Shown: in pieces, positions 17,697-29,015 of the stretch
How the letters are laid out: every line of letters starts with the position of its first letter
How positions within the stretch are numbered: the first letter of the stretch is position 1
NCBI GenBank assembly: GCA_017469745.1
Contig: JAFUFS010000028.1
Location: 89,988-153,987 of the forward strand
Length of the DNA: 64,000 nt
Source of the DNA: Bacteroidales bacterium
Lineage (GTDB): Bacteria > Bacteroidota > Bacteroidia > Bacteroidales > UBA932
Direction: 5' to 3'
Made by a program: the position numbers and the translations under genes
Notes under the pieces: generated by a model
What the model saw: the letters and a program-made list of their open reading frames with translations, nothing else
Told to the model about the DNA's origin: nothing
The model's database searches: none

Positions 17697-19451
17697 ATGA
17701 AGACTAAAGGAAAAGTTATCGGAATCGTCTCCAACCTCGTGACTGTGCAGGTGGACGGCCCAGTGGCGGAGAATGAACTCTGCTACATCACCCTTGACGG
17801 GACGCCGCTCCTCGCAGAAGTCATCAAGGTCAACGGAGACAAGGCTTCCGTCCAGGTGTTCGAAAGCACCAGGGGGCTGAAGAACGGGGATTCCGTGGAA
17901 TTTGAAGGCAGGATGCTTGAGGTCACCCTTGGCCCCGGCCTGCTTTCCAGTGTCTACGACGGACTCCAGAACAACCTTGCCACCATGGGCAGCGTGTTCC
18001 TCAAGAGAGGCGAGTACACAGATCCGCTTGACCACAAGAAGCTCTGGGAGTTCACCCCCATAGCAAAGCCCGGCGACAAGGTGGTCGCCGCAGACTGGCT
18101 CGGAGAAGTCAAGGAAGGATGGCTCCCTCACAAGATCATGGTGCCTTTCTCTTTCAAGGGTGAGTACACAGTCAAGAAGATCATCCCTGCCGGCATGTAC
18201 AACATCGACATGGTGATCGCAGTACTGACCAACCAGGACGGAGAAGACGTGTTCGTGGACATGACCCAGAAATGGCCCGTGAAGGTAGCCGTGAAGGCCT
18301 ACCAGGAAAAGCCGAGGCCACAGAGGATCATGGAGACGGGAGTCCGATGCATCGACACCTTCAATCCGATCGCAGAAGGAGGTACAGGCTTCATCCCGGG
18401 TCCTTTCGGATGCGGAAAGACAGTCCTCCAGCATGCAATCGCAAAGCAGGGAGAGGCCGACGTCATCGTGATGGCCGCCTGCGGAGAGAGGGCCAACGAG
18501 GTCGTTGAGATATTCACCGAGTTCCCTGAACTCATCGACCCCCACACCGGACGCCATCTGATGGAGCGTACCACCATCATCTGCAACACTTCGAACATGC
18601 CCGTCGCAGCACGTGAGGCCTCCGTCTACACTGCAATGACCATCTGTGAATATTACAGGGCGATGGGTCTCAAGTGCCTCCTCCTGGCAGACTCGACTTC
18701 CCGCTGGGCACAGGCCCTGAGGGAGATGTCCAACCGTATGGAAGAGCTGCCCGGTGCTGAGGCCTTCCCGGTGGACCTGAGTGCCATCATCTCGAACTTC
18801 TATTCAAGGGCCGGAATGGTTGTGCTGAACAACGGCCAGACAGGAGCGGTTACCTTCATCGGTACGGTCTCCCCTGCCGGCGGTAATCTCAAGGAACCGG
18901 TCACCGAGTCGACCAAGAAGGCAGCCAGATGTTTCTACGGACTTGAACAGAACAGGGCCGACCAGAAGAGGTACCCCGCAGTCAATCCGATCGAATCCTA
19001 TTCAAAGTACCTCGAGTACCCCGAGATCATCTCCTACCTCGACAAGAATGTCGAAGAAGGCTGGGTCGCCAAGGTCCTCGAAGCCAAGAACATCCTCAGG
19101 CGCGGACGTGAAGCCAACGACCAGATCAATATCCTCGGCGACGACGGAGTGCCGATCGGCTACCACATCAGTTTCTGGAAATCGGAACTCATCGACTTCG
19201 TGTTCCTCCAGCAGGACGCCTTCGACGAGATCGACGCCCTCTGCCCCATGGAAAGGCAGAAATACATGCTCGACCTTGTGCTCGAACTCTGCAACACCGA
19301 CTACCAGTTCGACGACTTCGAGCAGTGTCGCAACTTCTTCAAGGAGCTCATCAACGACCTGCGCCAGATGAACTACACTCCTTTCAGGAGCGATGCGTTC
19401 AACGGCTATGCTGCAAAGACCCAAAAACTCACAGAGAACCATGGCAACTAA
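17697..19451 (+). CDS. ntpA: V/A-type ATPase catalytic subunit A
   Basis: Catalytic subunit of 584 aa. The P-loop GPFGCGKT is at residues 235-242, the A-subunit bulge region follows the N-terminal barrel, and SRWAQALREMSNRMEELPGAEAFP is the conserved catalytic-interface block. The N-terminus (GKVIGIVSNLVTVQVDG) is the usual beta-barrel. It hydrolyses or makes ATP with subunit B at the A3B3 head. The length matches the family. The last 11 bases overlap the start of subunit B. Confidence 0.96.
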   Translation: MKTKGKVIGIVSNLVTVQVDGPVAENELCYITLDGTPLLAEVIKVNGDKASVQVFESTRGLKNGDSVEFEGRMLEVTLGPGLLSSVYDGLQNNLATMGSVFLKRGEYTDPLDHKKLWEFTPIAKPGDKVVAADWLGEVKEGWLPHKIMVPFSFKGEYTVKKIIPAGMYNIDMVIAVLTNQDGEDVFVDMTQKWPVKVAVKAYQEKPRPQRIMETGVRCIDTFNPIAEGGTGFIPGPFGCGKTVLQHAIAKQGEADVIVMAACGERANEVVEIFTEFPELIDPHTGRHLMERTTIICNTSNMPVAAREASVYTAMTICEYYRAMGLKCLLLADSTSRWAQALREMSNRMEELPGAEAFPVDLSAIISNFYSRAGMVVLNNGQTGAVTFIGTVSPAGGNLKEPVTESTKKAARCFYGLEQNRADQKRYPAVNPIESYSKYLEYPEIISYLDKNVEEGWVAKVLEAKNILRRGREANDQINILGDDGVPIGYHISFWKSELIDFVFLQQDAFDEIDALCPMERQKYMLDLVLELCNTDYQFDDFEQCRNFFKELINDLRQMNYTPFRSDAFNGYAAKTQKLTENHGN

Positions 19452-20763
19452 AGCATATCAAAGAATATACACCCGTCTGGAGGCGATTACAAAGGCAACC
19501 GTCTCTCTCAGGGCCAAAGGGATATCCAACGACGAACTTGCAGTCGTAGGAGGCCGCCTGGCCCAGGTGGTTAAGACCAAGGGGGACCTCGTGACCCTCC
19601 AGGTGTTCTCGGGAACCGAAGGCATCCCCACGGATGCAGCTGTGACCTTCCTCGGCGAACCGCCGACGATCAAGGTTTCCGACCAGCTTTCAGGCCGCTT
19701 CTTCAACGCCTACGGCAAACCGATCGACGGAGGCCCGGAGGTGGAAGGTGAGACCAGGGAGATCGGCGGTCCTTCCGTCAACCCCTACAAGAGGCGTCAG
19801 CCTTCGGAGCTGATCCCTACGGGCATCGCCGGAATCGACCTCAACAACACTATCGTATCCGGCCAGAAGATTCCTTTCTTCGCCGACCCTGACCAGCCCT
19901 ACAACCAGGTCATGGCCGATGTCGCCCTGAGGGCGGACGTGGACAAGATCATCCTCGGAGGAATGGGTCTTTCGAACGACGACTACCTCTTCTTCCGCCA
20001 CGCCTTCGAGGACGCAGGAGCCCTGGACAAGATCATCTGCTTCGTCAACACGACAGAGGATCCGCCCGTAGAGCGCCTCCTGGTTCCTGACATGGCCCTG
20101 ACTGCAGCTGAATATTTCGCAGTAGACAAGAACGAGAAGGTCCTCGTCCTGCTTACGGACATGACCCTCTACGCCGACGCCCTTTCGATCGTGTCGAACC
20201 GTATGGACCAGATCCCTTCCAAGGACTCTATGCCCGGATCGCTCTACTCCGACCTCGCCAAGATCTACGAGAAGGCCGTCCAGCTGCCGACTGAAGGATC
20301 GATCACCATCATAGCCGTCACGACCCTGAACGACGGAGACATCACCCACGCTATTCCTGACAACACCGGTTACATCACTGAAGGACAGTTGTTCCTGCGC
20401 GCCGACTCGGATTCCGGCAAGGTCATCATCGATCCTTTCCGCTCCCTTTCCCGACTGAAACAAAGAGTCCAGAACATCAAGACACGTGAGGACCACAGCC
20501 AGGTCATGAACGCTGGAGTAAGGCTTTATGCCGATGCTCAGAATGCCAAGACCAAACTGGAGAACGGTTTCGACCTTTCGGACTACGACCACCGCTGTCT
20601 CGACTACGCCAAGGAATATGCTACACGCCTGCTCTCCATCGATGTCAACATCTCGATCACCGAGATGCTGGACACTGCGTGGGAGCTGTTCGCAAAGTAC
20701 TTCAGCAAGGCCGAGACCGGCATCAAGCAATCACTCATCGATAAATACTGGAAAGGCCGTTAA
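19441..20763 (+). CDS. ntpB: V/A-type ATPase regulatory subunit B
   Basis: Non-catalytic partner of subunit A, 440 aa. As in other B subunits the P-loop is degenerate (GQKIPFFADPDQPYNQ) while the rest is well conserved (VFVNTTEDPPVERLLVPDMALTAAEYFA-like block at about 200-225, PSKDSMPGSLYSDLAKIYEKA, TEGQLFLRAD). I chose the ATG at 19441 (MATKAYQRIYTRL), which overlaps subunit A by 11 bases, rather than a start 48 bases upstream inside that gene. Subunit D follows after 5 bases. Confidence 0.95.
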   Translation: MATKAYQRIYTRLEAITKATVSLRAKGISNDELAVVGGRLAQVVKTKGDLVTLQVFSGTEGIPTDAAVTFLGEPPTIKVSDQLSGRFFNAYGKPIDGGPEVEGETREIGGPSVNPYKRRQPSELIPTGIAGIDLNNTIVSGQKIPFFADPDQPYNQVMADVALRADVDKIILGGMGLSNDDYLFFRHAFEDAGALDKIICFVNTTEDPPVERLLVPDMALTAAEYFAVDKNEKVLVLLTDMTLYADALSIVSNRMDQIPSKDSMPGSLYSDLAKIYEKAVQLPTEGSITIIAVTTLNDGDITHAIPDNTGYITEGQLFLRADSDSGKVIIDPFRSLSRLKQRVQNIKTREDHSQVMNAGVRLYADAQNAKTKLENGFDLSDYDHRCLDYAKEYATRLLSIDVNISITEMLDTAWELFAKYFSKAETGIKQSLIDKYWKGR

Positions 20764-20768
20764 TCAAG

Positions 20769-21378
20769 ATGGCGATCAAGTTTCAATACAACAAGACAGC
20801 TCTGAACAACCTGCAGAAGCAGCTCAAGATGCGTCAGAGCGCCCTCCCCACCCTTCAGAACAAGGAGAGCGCGCTGAGGCTTGAAGTGCGCAAGGCTAAG
20901 GACAAGAGCGAACGTCTTATTCTCGAGCTTGACCAGGCACAGAAGAAGTACGACCACCTCGCCAGCCTGTGGAACGAGTTCGAGCCTGGCCTCATCGCGA
21001 TAAAGGATGTGGACCTTCGGACAGTGAAGGTGGCTGGAGTCAAGTGTCCCGAACTGGGAGAGATCAGCTACGAGATCCGTCCGTTCAACACCTTCGCCAA
21101 ACCGGCATGGTACCTTGACGGAGTTTCGATCCTGAAGGAACTCACCCGCCTTGGCATCGAGTCGGAAGTGTACATGGAGAAACGCCGGATCCTGGACTTC
21201 CAGAGGAAAAAGACCACGCAGAAGGTCAACCTCTACGAGAAAGTCCAGATCCCCGGGTATCAGGAAGCCATACTGAAGATCAAGCGTTACATGGAGGACG
21301 AGGAGAACCTTAGCAAGGCTTCTTCGAAGATCGTCAAGGAACGTCACGCTGCAGAAGAAGAAATGGAGGAAATGAGCC

Positions 21379-21386
<8 letters not shown>
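20769..21386 (+). CDS. ntpD: V/A-type ATPase subunit D (central rotor)
   Basis: Central rotor shaft of 205 aa. It has the family's two long coiled-coil helices: the N-terminal one starts MAIKFQYNKTALNNLQKQLKMRQSALPTLQNKESALRLEV, and the C-terminal one ends EEENLSKASSKIVKERHAAEEEMEEM. Between them is a small beta-containing section (VKVAGVKCPELGEISYEIRPF). The length is normal. The stop overlaps the start of subunit I by 8 bases. Confidence 0.92.
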
Positions 21387-23657
<2,271 letters not shown>

Positions 23658-23666
23658 AACTGGAAA

Positions 23667-25121
23667 ATGAGCCTGATAAAATCTATTTCCGGAATACGCG
23701 GTACCATAGGAGGAAAGCCCGGAGACGGGCTTTCTCCAGTTGATATCGTCAAGTTCACCTACGCCTACTGCGCAACCCTCCCCTCCCGCAAAGCGAAGCC
23801 TCAAGGAAGGAAGTACAAGATAGTGGTCGGCAAGGATGCCCGGCTCTCAGGCGAGATGGTAGAAAACCTGGTCGTAGGAACTCTGATGGCCTGCGGAGTG
23901 GATGTCGTGAAGATAGGTTTCGCATCGACGCCCACGACTGAGATGGCCGTTACCTTTGCCGGAGCCGACGGAGGAATCATCCTCACGGCGTCCCACAATC
24001 CCCGTCAATGGAACGCCCTCAAGCTCCTGAACGACCGTGGAGAATTCCTGACGGCCGAACAGGGTCAGGCCATCCTGGAGCTGGCCGAGACCGAAGACTT
24101 CGATTTCGCGGAAGTGGACTCCCTTGGGAAGGTTTCGGAGCACGACTACACCGACGAGCACCTGGATGCAATCCTAACCCTGAGGGCAGTCGACACTGAA
24201 GCCATCAGGAGCGCCGGATTCAAGGTCGTTCTGGATGCCATCAACTCGGTCGGCGGAATCATCATGCCGCGCCTTCTGGAAAGGCTGGGCGTGGAATGCG
24301 TCAAGCTGAACTGCGAACCGACAGGCGACTTTGCACACAATCCTGAGCCGCTTCCGGCCAACCTGAAGGATCTCTGCACAGCAGTGGTCGAGGAGCATGC
24401 TGACCTGGGAATATCAGTCGACCCGGATGTGGACCGCCTCGCCTTCATCTGCGAGGATGGAGAACCCTTTGTCGAGGAATATACCCTTGTGAGCGTAGCT
24501 TCCTATCTCTTTGAGAGAGCTGCCGATATCGCCAAGGCACAGGGTCTTCCGCTTGAGAAGGTCACCTATCCCTTCATGCCGGTCTCCTGCTCGAACCTTT
24601 CCAGCAGCCGAGCCCTCAGGGACGAAACCGAGAAATTCGGCGGAACCTATTTCGCTGCCGCAGTCGGTGAAGTCAACGTCACCACCAAGATGCACGAAAT
24701 GAACGCCTTGATCGGCGGTGAAGGCAACGGTGGAGTCATCTACCCCGCCCTCCACAGCGGACGTGATGCGATGGTCGGAGTCGCCCTCTTCCTCTCGAAC
24801 CTGGCCCATAAGAGAATGAAGGTCAGCGAACTGAAGAAGACCTATCCCGAGTACCACATTGCAAAGAACAAGATAGAACTCTCGGACAAGGGGCTGATTG
24901 ACAGGATCCTCGAAGCGATGAAGAAGGCCTATGCTTCGGAAGAAGTCAACTGCATCGACGGAGTCAAGATCAGCTTCGAATCCGAAAGGAAGTGGGTTCA
25001 CCTCCGCAGGTCCAACACGGAGCCTATCATCAGGATCTATTCCGAAGCCCCGACGATGGGAGAGGCCGAGGCCCTGGCCGGAGAAGTGATCGCCCTTGCA
25101 AACAAGATAATCAAAGGATAA
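23667..25121 (+). CDS. glmM: Phosphoglucosamine mutase
   Basis: Alpha-phosphohexomutase of 484 aa that interconverts glucosamine-6-phosphate and glucosamine-1-phosphate on the way to UDP-GlcNAc. The start, SLIKSISGIRGTIGG, and the catalytic serine loop ILTASHNPRQWNALK (Ser109) are as in Bacteroidota GlmM. The metal-binding loop is SVDPDVDRLAF, the sugar-binding motif is GGEGNGGVIYP (GEGNG), and the phosphate-binding loop is RRSNTEPIIRIYSE. The closely related phosphomannomutases cannot be wholly excluded. It sits 9 bases after ntpK and 1 base before a NamZ-type gene, so it may be read with the ATPase operon. Confidence 0.9.
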   Translation: MSLIKSISGIRGTIGGKPGDGLSPVDIVKFTYAYCATLPSRKAKPQGRKYKIVVGKDARLSGEMVENLVVGTLMACGVDVVKIGFASTPTTEMAVTFAGADGGIILTASHNPRQWNALKLLNDRGEFLTAEQGQAILELAETEDFDFAEVDSLGKVSEHDYTDEHLDAILTLRAVDTEAIRSAGFKVVLDAINSVGGIIMPRLLERLGVECVKLNCEPTGDFAHNPEPLPANLKDLCTAVVEEHADLGISVDPDVDRLAFICEDGEPFVEEYTLVSVASYLFERAADIAKAQGLPLEKVTYPFMPVSCSNLSSSRALRDETEKFGGTYFAAAVGEVNVTTKMHEMNALIGGEGNGGVIYPALHSGRDAMVGVALFLSNLAHKRMKVSELKKTYPEYHIAKNKIELSDKGLIDRILEAMKKAYASEEVNCIDGVKISFESERKWVHLRRSNTEPIIRIYSEAPTMGEAEALAGEVIALANKIIKG

Positions 25122-25122
25122 G

Positions 25123-26187
25123 ATGTTTTCATTCAGGACGACTGCGCTGGAGGACCAGCTTGACAAGGCTCTGCTGAGCGGCAGGGTCGGCTGTTTCTGC
25201 ACCCAGAACTGCTGGGACACCGCCCGCGGCCGTTACATGTACGACCTGTTCCGTGAACGTGGGAACCTGAAGACGGTCTTCAATCCCAAGGGAGCCGAAC
25301 TCACACCTGGAACCAACCACATATCCTTTGAAAGAGAAGCCCTGACGGAACTTGATGCTGTCGTGGTAGAGATTCAGGATGCAGGAGCCAGGTACTTCAA
25401 CTACAGCAAGGATGTCTTCCAGCTGATGGAGGTCCTTGTAACTATGGAGAACCCGCCGGCACTCTACATCGTCGATCACATCAACCCCGCAGGAAGGATT
25501 GTGGAAGGATCCATGCCTTCAGGCCCTGTCGAGCCGCACACGCCCAAAGTCGCCCACAGGCACGGACTGACCCTCGGTGAGCTCTGCACGCTGTACTACA
25601 CTGAGATTGGAGCAAGCTTCCCCCTCCACGTGGTTTCCGCGCTTGCAAACGACTCGACCCGCCAGCTGCTTCCATGGACGATAGCCCCGGCCTCAGACAT
25701 CCCTGGGATGTTCACCTGCCAGATGTATTCGGGGGGCGGACTTTGGAACAACACCACCATCACCCCCGCCATCGGAACGGCAAGGCCTTATGAATATTTC
25801 GGAGCGCCGTTCATCCGTCACAACCCCCTGGAAGTGATCCCGGCGCCGAGCGGAGTGCTTATGCGTCCCTGCTCATTCACCCCTTCCGCCGGCCGCTACG
25901 AGGGCCAGCGCTGCCAGGGCTTCCAGATCATGCTCCAGCCCGGAGCGGAGTACCATTCGCTGCTCCACACGGTCCAGCTCATGCGTTACTTCCTGGAAAG
26001 ATATTCCCAGTTCGAACTGGCGGCAGGCTTTGCCGAGAAGCTCTCCGACCAAGGAATAATGAGCTACCTCCGCGGAGAGACCTCCTTCCAGGAGGCCAGG
26101 GAGCATGTCAAGGTCGAGGAACAGAAGTGGATACGCAAGGCCAAACGGTACACCCTGTACGACGACCAGCCGTACAGGATCAAGTAA
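25123..26187 (+). CDS. NamZ-like (DUF1343) exo-beta-N-acetylmuramidase family protein
   Basis: A 354-aa protein of the DUF1343 family, whose characterised member NamZ removes N-acetylmuramic acid from peptidoglycan fragments. Family blocks are visible: VVVEIQDAGARYFNYSKDVFQLM, LYIVDHINPAGRIVEGSMP, HRHGLTLGELCTLYY, a SGGGLWNNTTITPAIGTARPYEYFGAPFI block (in the position of the usual N-x-S-x-G-R-G-T), and RYEGQRCQGFQIML. Unlike secreted NamZ there is no clear signal peptide, so it may act in the cytoplasm or be mis-started. The first-block Gly/Asp-rich opening is less canonical than usual (IFxPEHG replaced by VFNPKGAE). It pairs with glmM, which fits amino-sugar recycling. Confidence 0.75.
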   Translation: MFSFRTTALEDQLDKALLSGRVGCFCTQNCWDTARGRYMYDLFRERGNLKTVFNPKGAELTPGTNHISFEREALTELDAVVVEIQDAGARYFNYSKDVFQLMEVLVTMENPPALYIVDHINPAGRIVEGSMPSGPVEPHTPKVAHRHGLTLGELCTLYYTEIGASFPLHVVSALANDSTRQLLPWTIAPASDIPGMFTCQMYSGGGLWNNTTITPAIGTARPYEYFGAPFIRHNPLEVIPAPSGVLMRPCSFTPSAGRYEGQRCQGFQIMLQPGAEYHSLLHTVQLMRYFLERYSQFELAAGFAEKLSDQGIMSYLRGETSFQEAREHVKVEEQKWIRKAKRYTLYDDQPYRIK

Positions 26188-26204
26188 GTTTTTTTGCCGA
26201 TGTG

Positions 26205-26235
26205 CTTGTCTTTTGAAGGAAAAAGGTTATCTTTG
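26205..26235 (+). promoter_or_regulatory. Promoter of rpmE2
   Basis: CTTG at 26205-26208 and TATCTTTG at 26228-26235, spaced by 19 nt, precede the L31 gene by 44 nt. The -7 element matches TAnnTTTG exactly. Confidence 0.65.
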
Positions 26236-26279
26236 CAGGCTTTTTACAGCGAAAGATTGTACAATTAAATCGTAAAGCA

Positions 26280-26531
26280 ATGAAAAAAGGACTTCATCCC
26301 GAAACCTACCGCCTTGTAGCTTTCAAGGATATGTCAAACGAAACCGTGTTCATCACCCGTTCCTGCGCAGAGACCAAAGAGACTCTGATGGTGGACGGCG
26401 TCGAGTACCCGGTCGTGAAGGTTGAGATCTCCAACACCTCTCATCCCTTCTACACTGGCAAGGTCAAGCTCGTTGACACCGCCGGTCGCGTCGACAAATT
26501 CTACCAGAGATACAAGGACCGCAGGAAATAA
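26280..26531 (+). CDS. rpmE2: 50S ribosomal protein L31 type B
   Basis: Small ribosomal protein of 83 aa. Type B L31 (no zinc Cys motif of type A) is recognised by MKKGLHPETYRLVAFKDMSN, the EVEISNTSHPFYTGKVKLVDTAGRVDKFYQRYKDR-like C-terminal block, and length. It has its own promoter and is followed by a strong terminator, so it is monocistronic. The start is close to the promoter's predicted start site, with a short untranslated region. Confidence 0.95.
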   Translation: MKKGLHPETYRLVAFKDMSNETVFITRSCAETKETLMVDGVEYPVVKVEISNTSHPFYTGKVKLVDTAGRVDKFYQRYKDRRK

Positions 26532-26552
26532 TCCCCCGCGGACAAAGGAAAC

Positions 26553-26586
26553 AAAAAAAGTCGCACAAGGTTGCGACTTTTTTTTT
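26553..26586 (+). terminator. Rho-independent terminator after rpmE2
   Basis: A 12-bp stem AAAAAAGTCGCA / TGCGACTTTTTT (26554-26565 with 26572-26583), a 6-nt loop, and a run of at least nine T's. The last T's and the following G provide the TTTG of the next promoter. Confidence 0.9.
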
Positions 26587-26614
26587 GTAGGATTCAGTTT
26601 TTTGCCTATCTTTG
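26584..26614 (+). promoter_or_regulatory. Promoter of tRNA-Glu, overlapping the rpmE2 terminator
   Basis: TTTG at 26584-26587 and TATCTTTG at 26607-26614, spaced by 19 nt, match the Bacteroidota promoter fully. The mature tRNA begins 15 nt downstream. Confidence 0.8.
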
Positions 26615-26628
26615 CAATCCCGAACAAC

Positions 26629-26700
26629 GCTGGGTTCGTATAACGGTTAGTACTCAAGATTCTCAATCTTGCAATAGGAGTTCGATTCTCCTACCCAGTA
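26629..26700 (+). tRNA. tRNA-Glu(CTC)
   Basis: A 72-nt cloverleaf without encoded CCA. Acceptor stem GCTGGGT pairs with ACCCAGT (first pair G-T), the anticodon stem CAAGA/TCTTG encloses loop TTCTCAA with anticodon CTC, and the T arm is AGGAG-TTCGATT-CTCCT. The D arm holds the GTATAACGGTTAGTAC block common in bacterial tRNA-Glu. Monocistronic. Confidence 0.93.
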
Positions 26701-26731
26701 CTAAGGTGCCGAAAGGCGCCAATGACACAAT

Positions 26732-26768
26732 GACGGAAGCATCTCTTGCTACCGTCGTTTTCTTTTTT
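26732..26768 (+). terminator. Terminator after tRNA-Glu
   Basis: GACGG at 26732-26736 and CCGTC at 26752-26756 pair, with an inner AGCA/TGCT stem, followed by a T-rich run (GTTTTCTTTTTTC). Confidence 0.75.
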
Positions 26769-26815
26769 CGTGATTTTTCATTAATATAGCATATTCGAAA
26801 AATCATCAAGCCAAC

Positions 26816-27841
26816 ATGGAACTTTTAATCGGTCTTCTCATCATCGCGATCGGCGCCTTCTGCCAGTCGTCAAGCTATGTTCCTATCAACAAGATCAAGG
26901 ATTGGAGTTGGGAGAGTTACTGGATAGTCCAGGGAGTGTTCGCCTGGCTCATATTCCCTCTTATCGGAGCCCTGCTCTCGGTCTCCGGGACCGGCGGCAG
27001 CTTCGGCGACCTGCTCGCATTGATCAATTCCAACCCTAAGGCAGCATGGATGACCATCCTGTTCGGCGCCCTCTGGGGAGTCGGAGGTCTTACCTTCGGC
27101 CTCTCGATGCGCTATCTGGGCGTTGCCCTCGGCCAGTCGATCGCCCTCGGCACCTGCTCCGGACTCGGAGCCATCCTTGGGCCCGTCTTCACCGGACATG
27201 CCAGCGACCTGACTTCCGCAGTCATAATCGGAGTCGTAGTGACCCTGATAGGTATAGCAATCATCGGAATCGCCGGCGGGATGAAGTCTGCAGCCCTTCC
27301 TGAAGAGGAGAAGAAAAAGACCGTCAAGGATTTCAACTTCGGTAAAGGAATATTCGTGGCCCTTCTGGCCGGTTTCATGAGCGCCTGCTTCAACATCGGT
27401 CTGAGTTTCGGGGAAGGCCTGTTCCTGAATGGTACCAAGCCTATCTTCCAGACACTTCCGGCCACCATGCTCGTGACCTTCGGCGGCTTCCTGACCAATG
27501 CAGTCTACTGCTTCTTCCAGAACAGCAGGAACAAGACCTGGGGAGACTACAAGAAGGGCAATCTGTGGGCGAACAACCTGGCCTTCTGTTGCCTGGCAGG
27601 CCTGCTCTGGTACAGCCAGTTCTTCGGACTCAGCCTCGGCAAGGGCTTCCTCACCAACTACCCTGTCCTCATCACCTTCAGCTGGTGCATCCTCATGGCG
27701 CTCAACGTCACCTTCTCCAATGTCTGGGGAATCATCCTCAAGGAGTGGAAAGGGGGTTCAAAGAAGACGATCGCCGTGCTGGTCATAGGACTGGTCGTGC
27801 TGGTGTTCAGCACCTTCCTTCCCCAGTTGCTTGCGAACTGA
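26816..27841 (+). CDS. rhaT: L-rhamnose/proton symporter RhaT
   Basis: Inner-membrane sugar transporter of 341 aa with about 10 membrane segments. The RhaT signatures include WESYWIVQGVFAWLIFPLI near the N-terminus, GALWGVGGLTFGLSMRYLGVALGQSIALGTCSGLGAILGP in the third to fourth helices, and NVWGIILKEWKG near the end. It imports L-rhamnose (and L-lyxose) with H+. No rhamnose catabolic gene is adjacent, so its regulation is not visible here. It converges on a porin gene with 3 bases between the stops. Confidence 0.93.
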   Translation: MELLIGLLIIAIGAFCQSSSYVPINKIKDWSWESYWIVQGVFAWLIFPLIGALLSVSGTGGSFGDLLALINSNPKAAWMTILFGALWGVGGLTFGLSMRYLGVALGQSIALGTCSGLGAILGPVFTGHASDLTSAVIIGVVVTLIGIAIIGIAGGMKSAALPEEEKKKTVKDFNFGKGIFVALLAGFMSACFNIGLSFGEGLFLNGTKPIFQTLPATMLVTFGGFLTNAVYCFFQNSRNKTWGDYKKGNLWANNLAFCCLAGLLWYSQFFGLSLGKGFLTNYPVLITFSWCILMALNVTFSNVWGIILKEWKGGSKKTIAVLVIGLVVLVFSTFLPQLLAN

Positions 27842-27844
27842 TCT

Positions 27845-28930
27845 CTAGTGCAGCTTAAGCCTGCACATGAGGCCGAGCTCTATGCGGTTCCTGTCGAAGG
27901 CCTGCAGACCTGAAGCCTCGGAGAAACTCACATGCCTTCCGATCCAGGCCAGATAGAACCTGAGGTTCTGGCCATCGAATGGATAGTACTCAAGTCCGCC
28001 CATGTAACCGGCGGACTTTCTGTAATTATGCAAGGGGGCCACGTCACGGACGCTGACGGTCTCGTACATTCCCTTCGCCCAGAGGTTCCACCCCTCTGCA
28101 AACTGCCATTCGGCCTTCACCACGAAAGATTTCTGGAACACATTCTCGAAACAAGGGTTGAATCCGTTCAGAAGGTACCTCGCGCCATCCTCGGAAGCAT
28201 ATTCCAAACGGTCGATGTCATCCCAGCAAGCCATGAAATCTCCGAATATCTGGAACTTCGGGAGGCATATCTTTTCACCACCAAGGATGAACCTGGACCA
28301 GGCGCCCTCTGCCATGGAGGCTGCCGCCACGCTCCATCTTCCGAGAAGCAGCCCGTCGAAGAAGGAACTGTTCCAGTTTAGGATGTACTCGAACGGGGCA
28401 GGGCTGTCGGAATAGGTACTGTGTGTGTCAGTGAAGCGGTCGTTGGAGGACGTGGTCATCATCGCCACAAATTCCTGGGTCGGTAGAGGCTGCCATGCCA
28501 TCGTGATCCCCGCATGAAAGATCGACATCCTTTCCAGGTAGTCTGAATAATCATACACGAAGATCGGATTGAGCTCATATTCAAAGCCGCCATGGAACTG
28601 GCACTGCTTGCCTATCATGAAGGAGAGTTTGTCAGTTGCATGCCAACCTACCATCATGAAGTCGGTACCCTTGGAAAAATGGTCCAGGGTACCGGGTGTC
28701 ATCGGCTTGGTGAGCTGCTGCCGGATGCGATAGAACAGTTTGTCCGTGAGGTTGCCCTTCATCTCCAGGCGAAGATCCTTGTTCTCGAAGCGGGACTGGG
28801 CAGGAGAAGGAGATACGGTTGCCGAAGCATTCGCATGCCAGTTGACATAGATGTTGAAAGGGCCGTCGTCCTGGGCGGAAAGCACTACCGATGAAAAGAG
28901 CAGTGCGATTATGGTTATCAGTCGTGTCAT
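27845..28930 (-). CDS. Porin O/P-type outer-membrane protein
   Basis: A 361-aa outer-membrane barrel. Signal peptide MTRLITIIALLFSSVVLSAQ (residues 1-20), then LRLEMKGNLTDKLFYRIRQQL, the typical beginning of the phosphate-selective porin O/P family, and FMIGKQCQFHGGFEYELNPI, a conserved block. The last residues are strand-like (FDRNRIELGLMCRLKLH). I chose the ATG at 28930 because the upstream in-frame start adds residues before a normal signal peptide. It is divergent from a CE2-type esterase and convergent with rhaT, so it may import solutes of the glycan-use pathway. Substrate is not visible. Confidence 0.8.
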   Translation of the reverse strand: MTRLITIIALLFSSVVLSAQDDGPFNIYVNWHANASATVSPSPAQSRFENKDLRLEMKGNLTDKLFYRIRQQLTKPMTPGTLDHFSKGTDFMMVGWHATDKLSFMIGKQCQFHGGFEYELNPIFVYDYSDYLERMSIFHAGITMAWQPLPTQEFVAMMTTSSNDRFTDTHSTYSDSPAPFEYILNWNSSFFDGLLLGRWSVAAASMAEGAWSRFILGGEKICLPKFQIFGDFMACWDDIDRLEYASEDGARYLLNGFNPCFENVFQKSFVVKAEWQFAEGWNLWAKGMYETVSVRDVAPLHNYRKSAGYMGGLEYYPFDGQNLRFYLAWIGRHVSFSEASGLQAFDRNRIELGLMCRLKLH

Positions 28931-28947
28931 CTCTGTTATTGCGGACG

Positions 28948-28955
28948 CAAATATA
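28948..28955 (-). promoter_or_regulatory. Candidate -7 element of the porin promoter
   Basis: TATATTTG on the minus strand, 18 nt before the porin start codon, matches TAnnTTTG. No clear TTTG lies at -33. Confidence 0.5.
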
Positions 28956-29015
28956 GTACTTTTTGCAGAACCGAAAAACTTCATTAACTTTAACAGATAT
29001 AACTATCTGCAAAAG

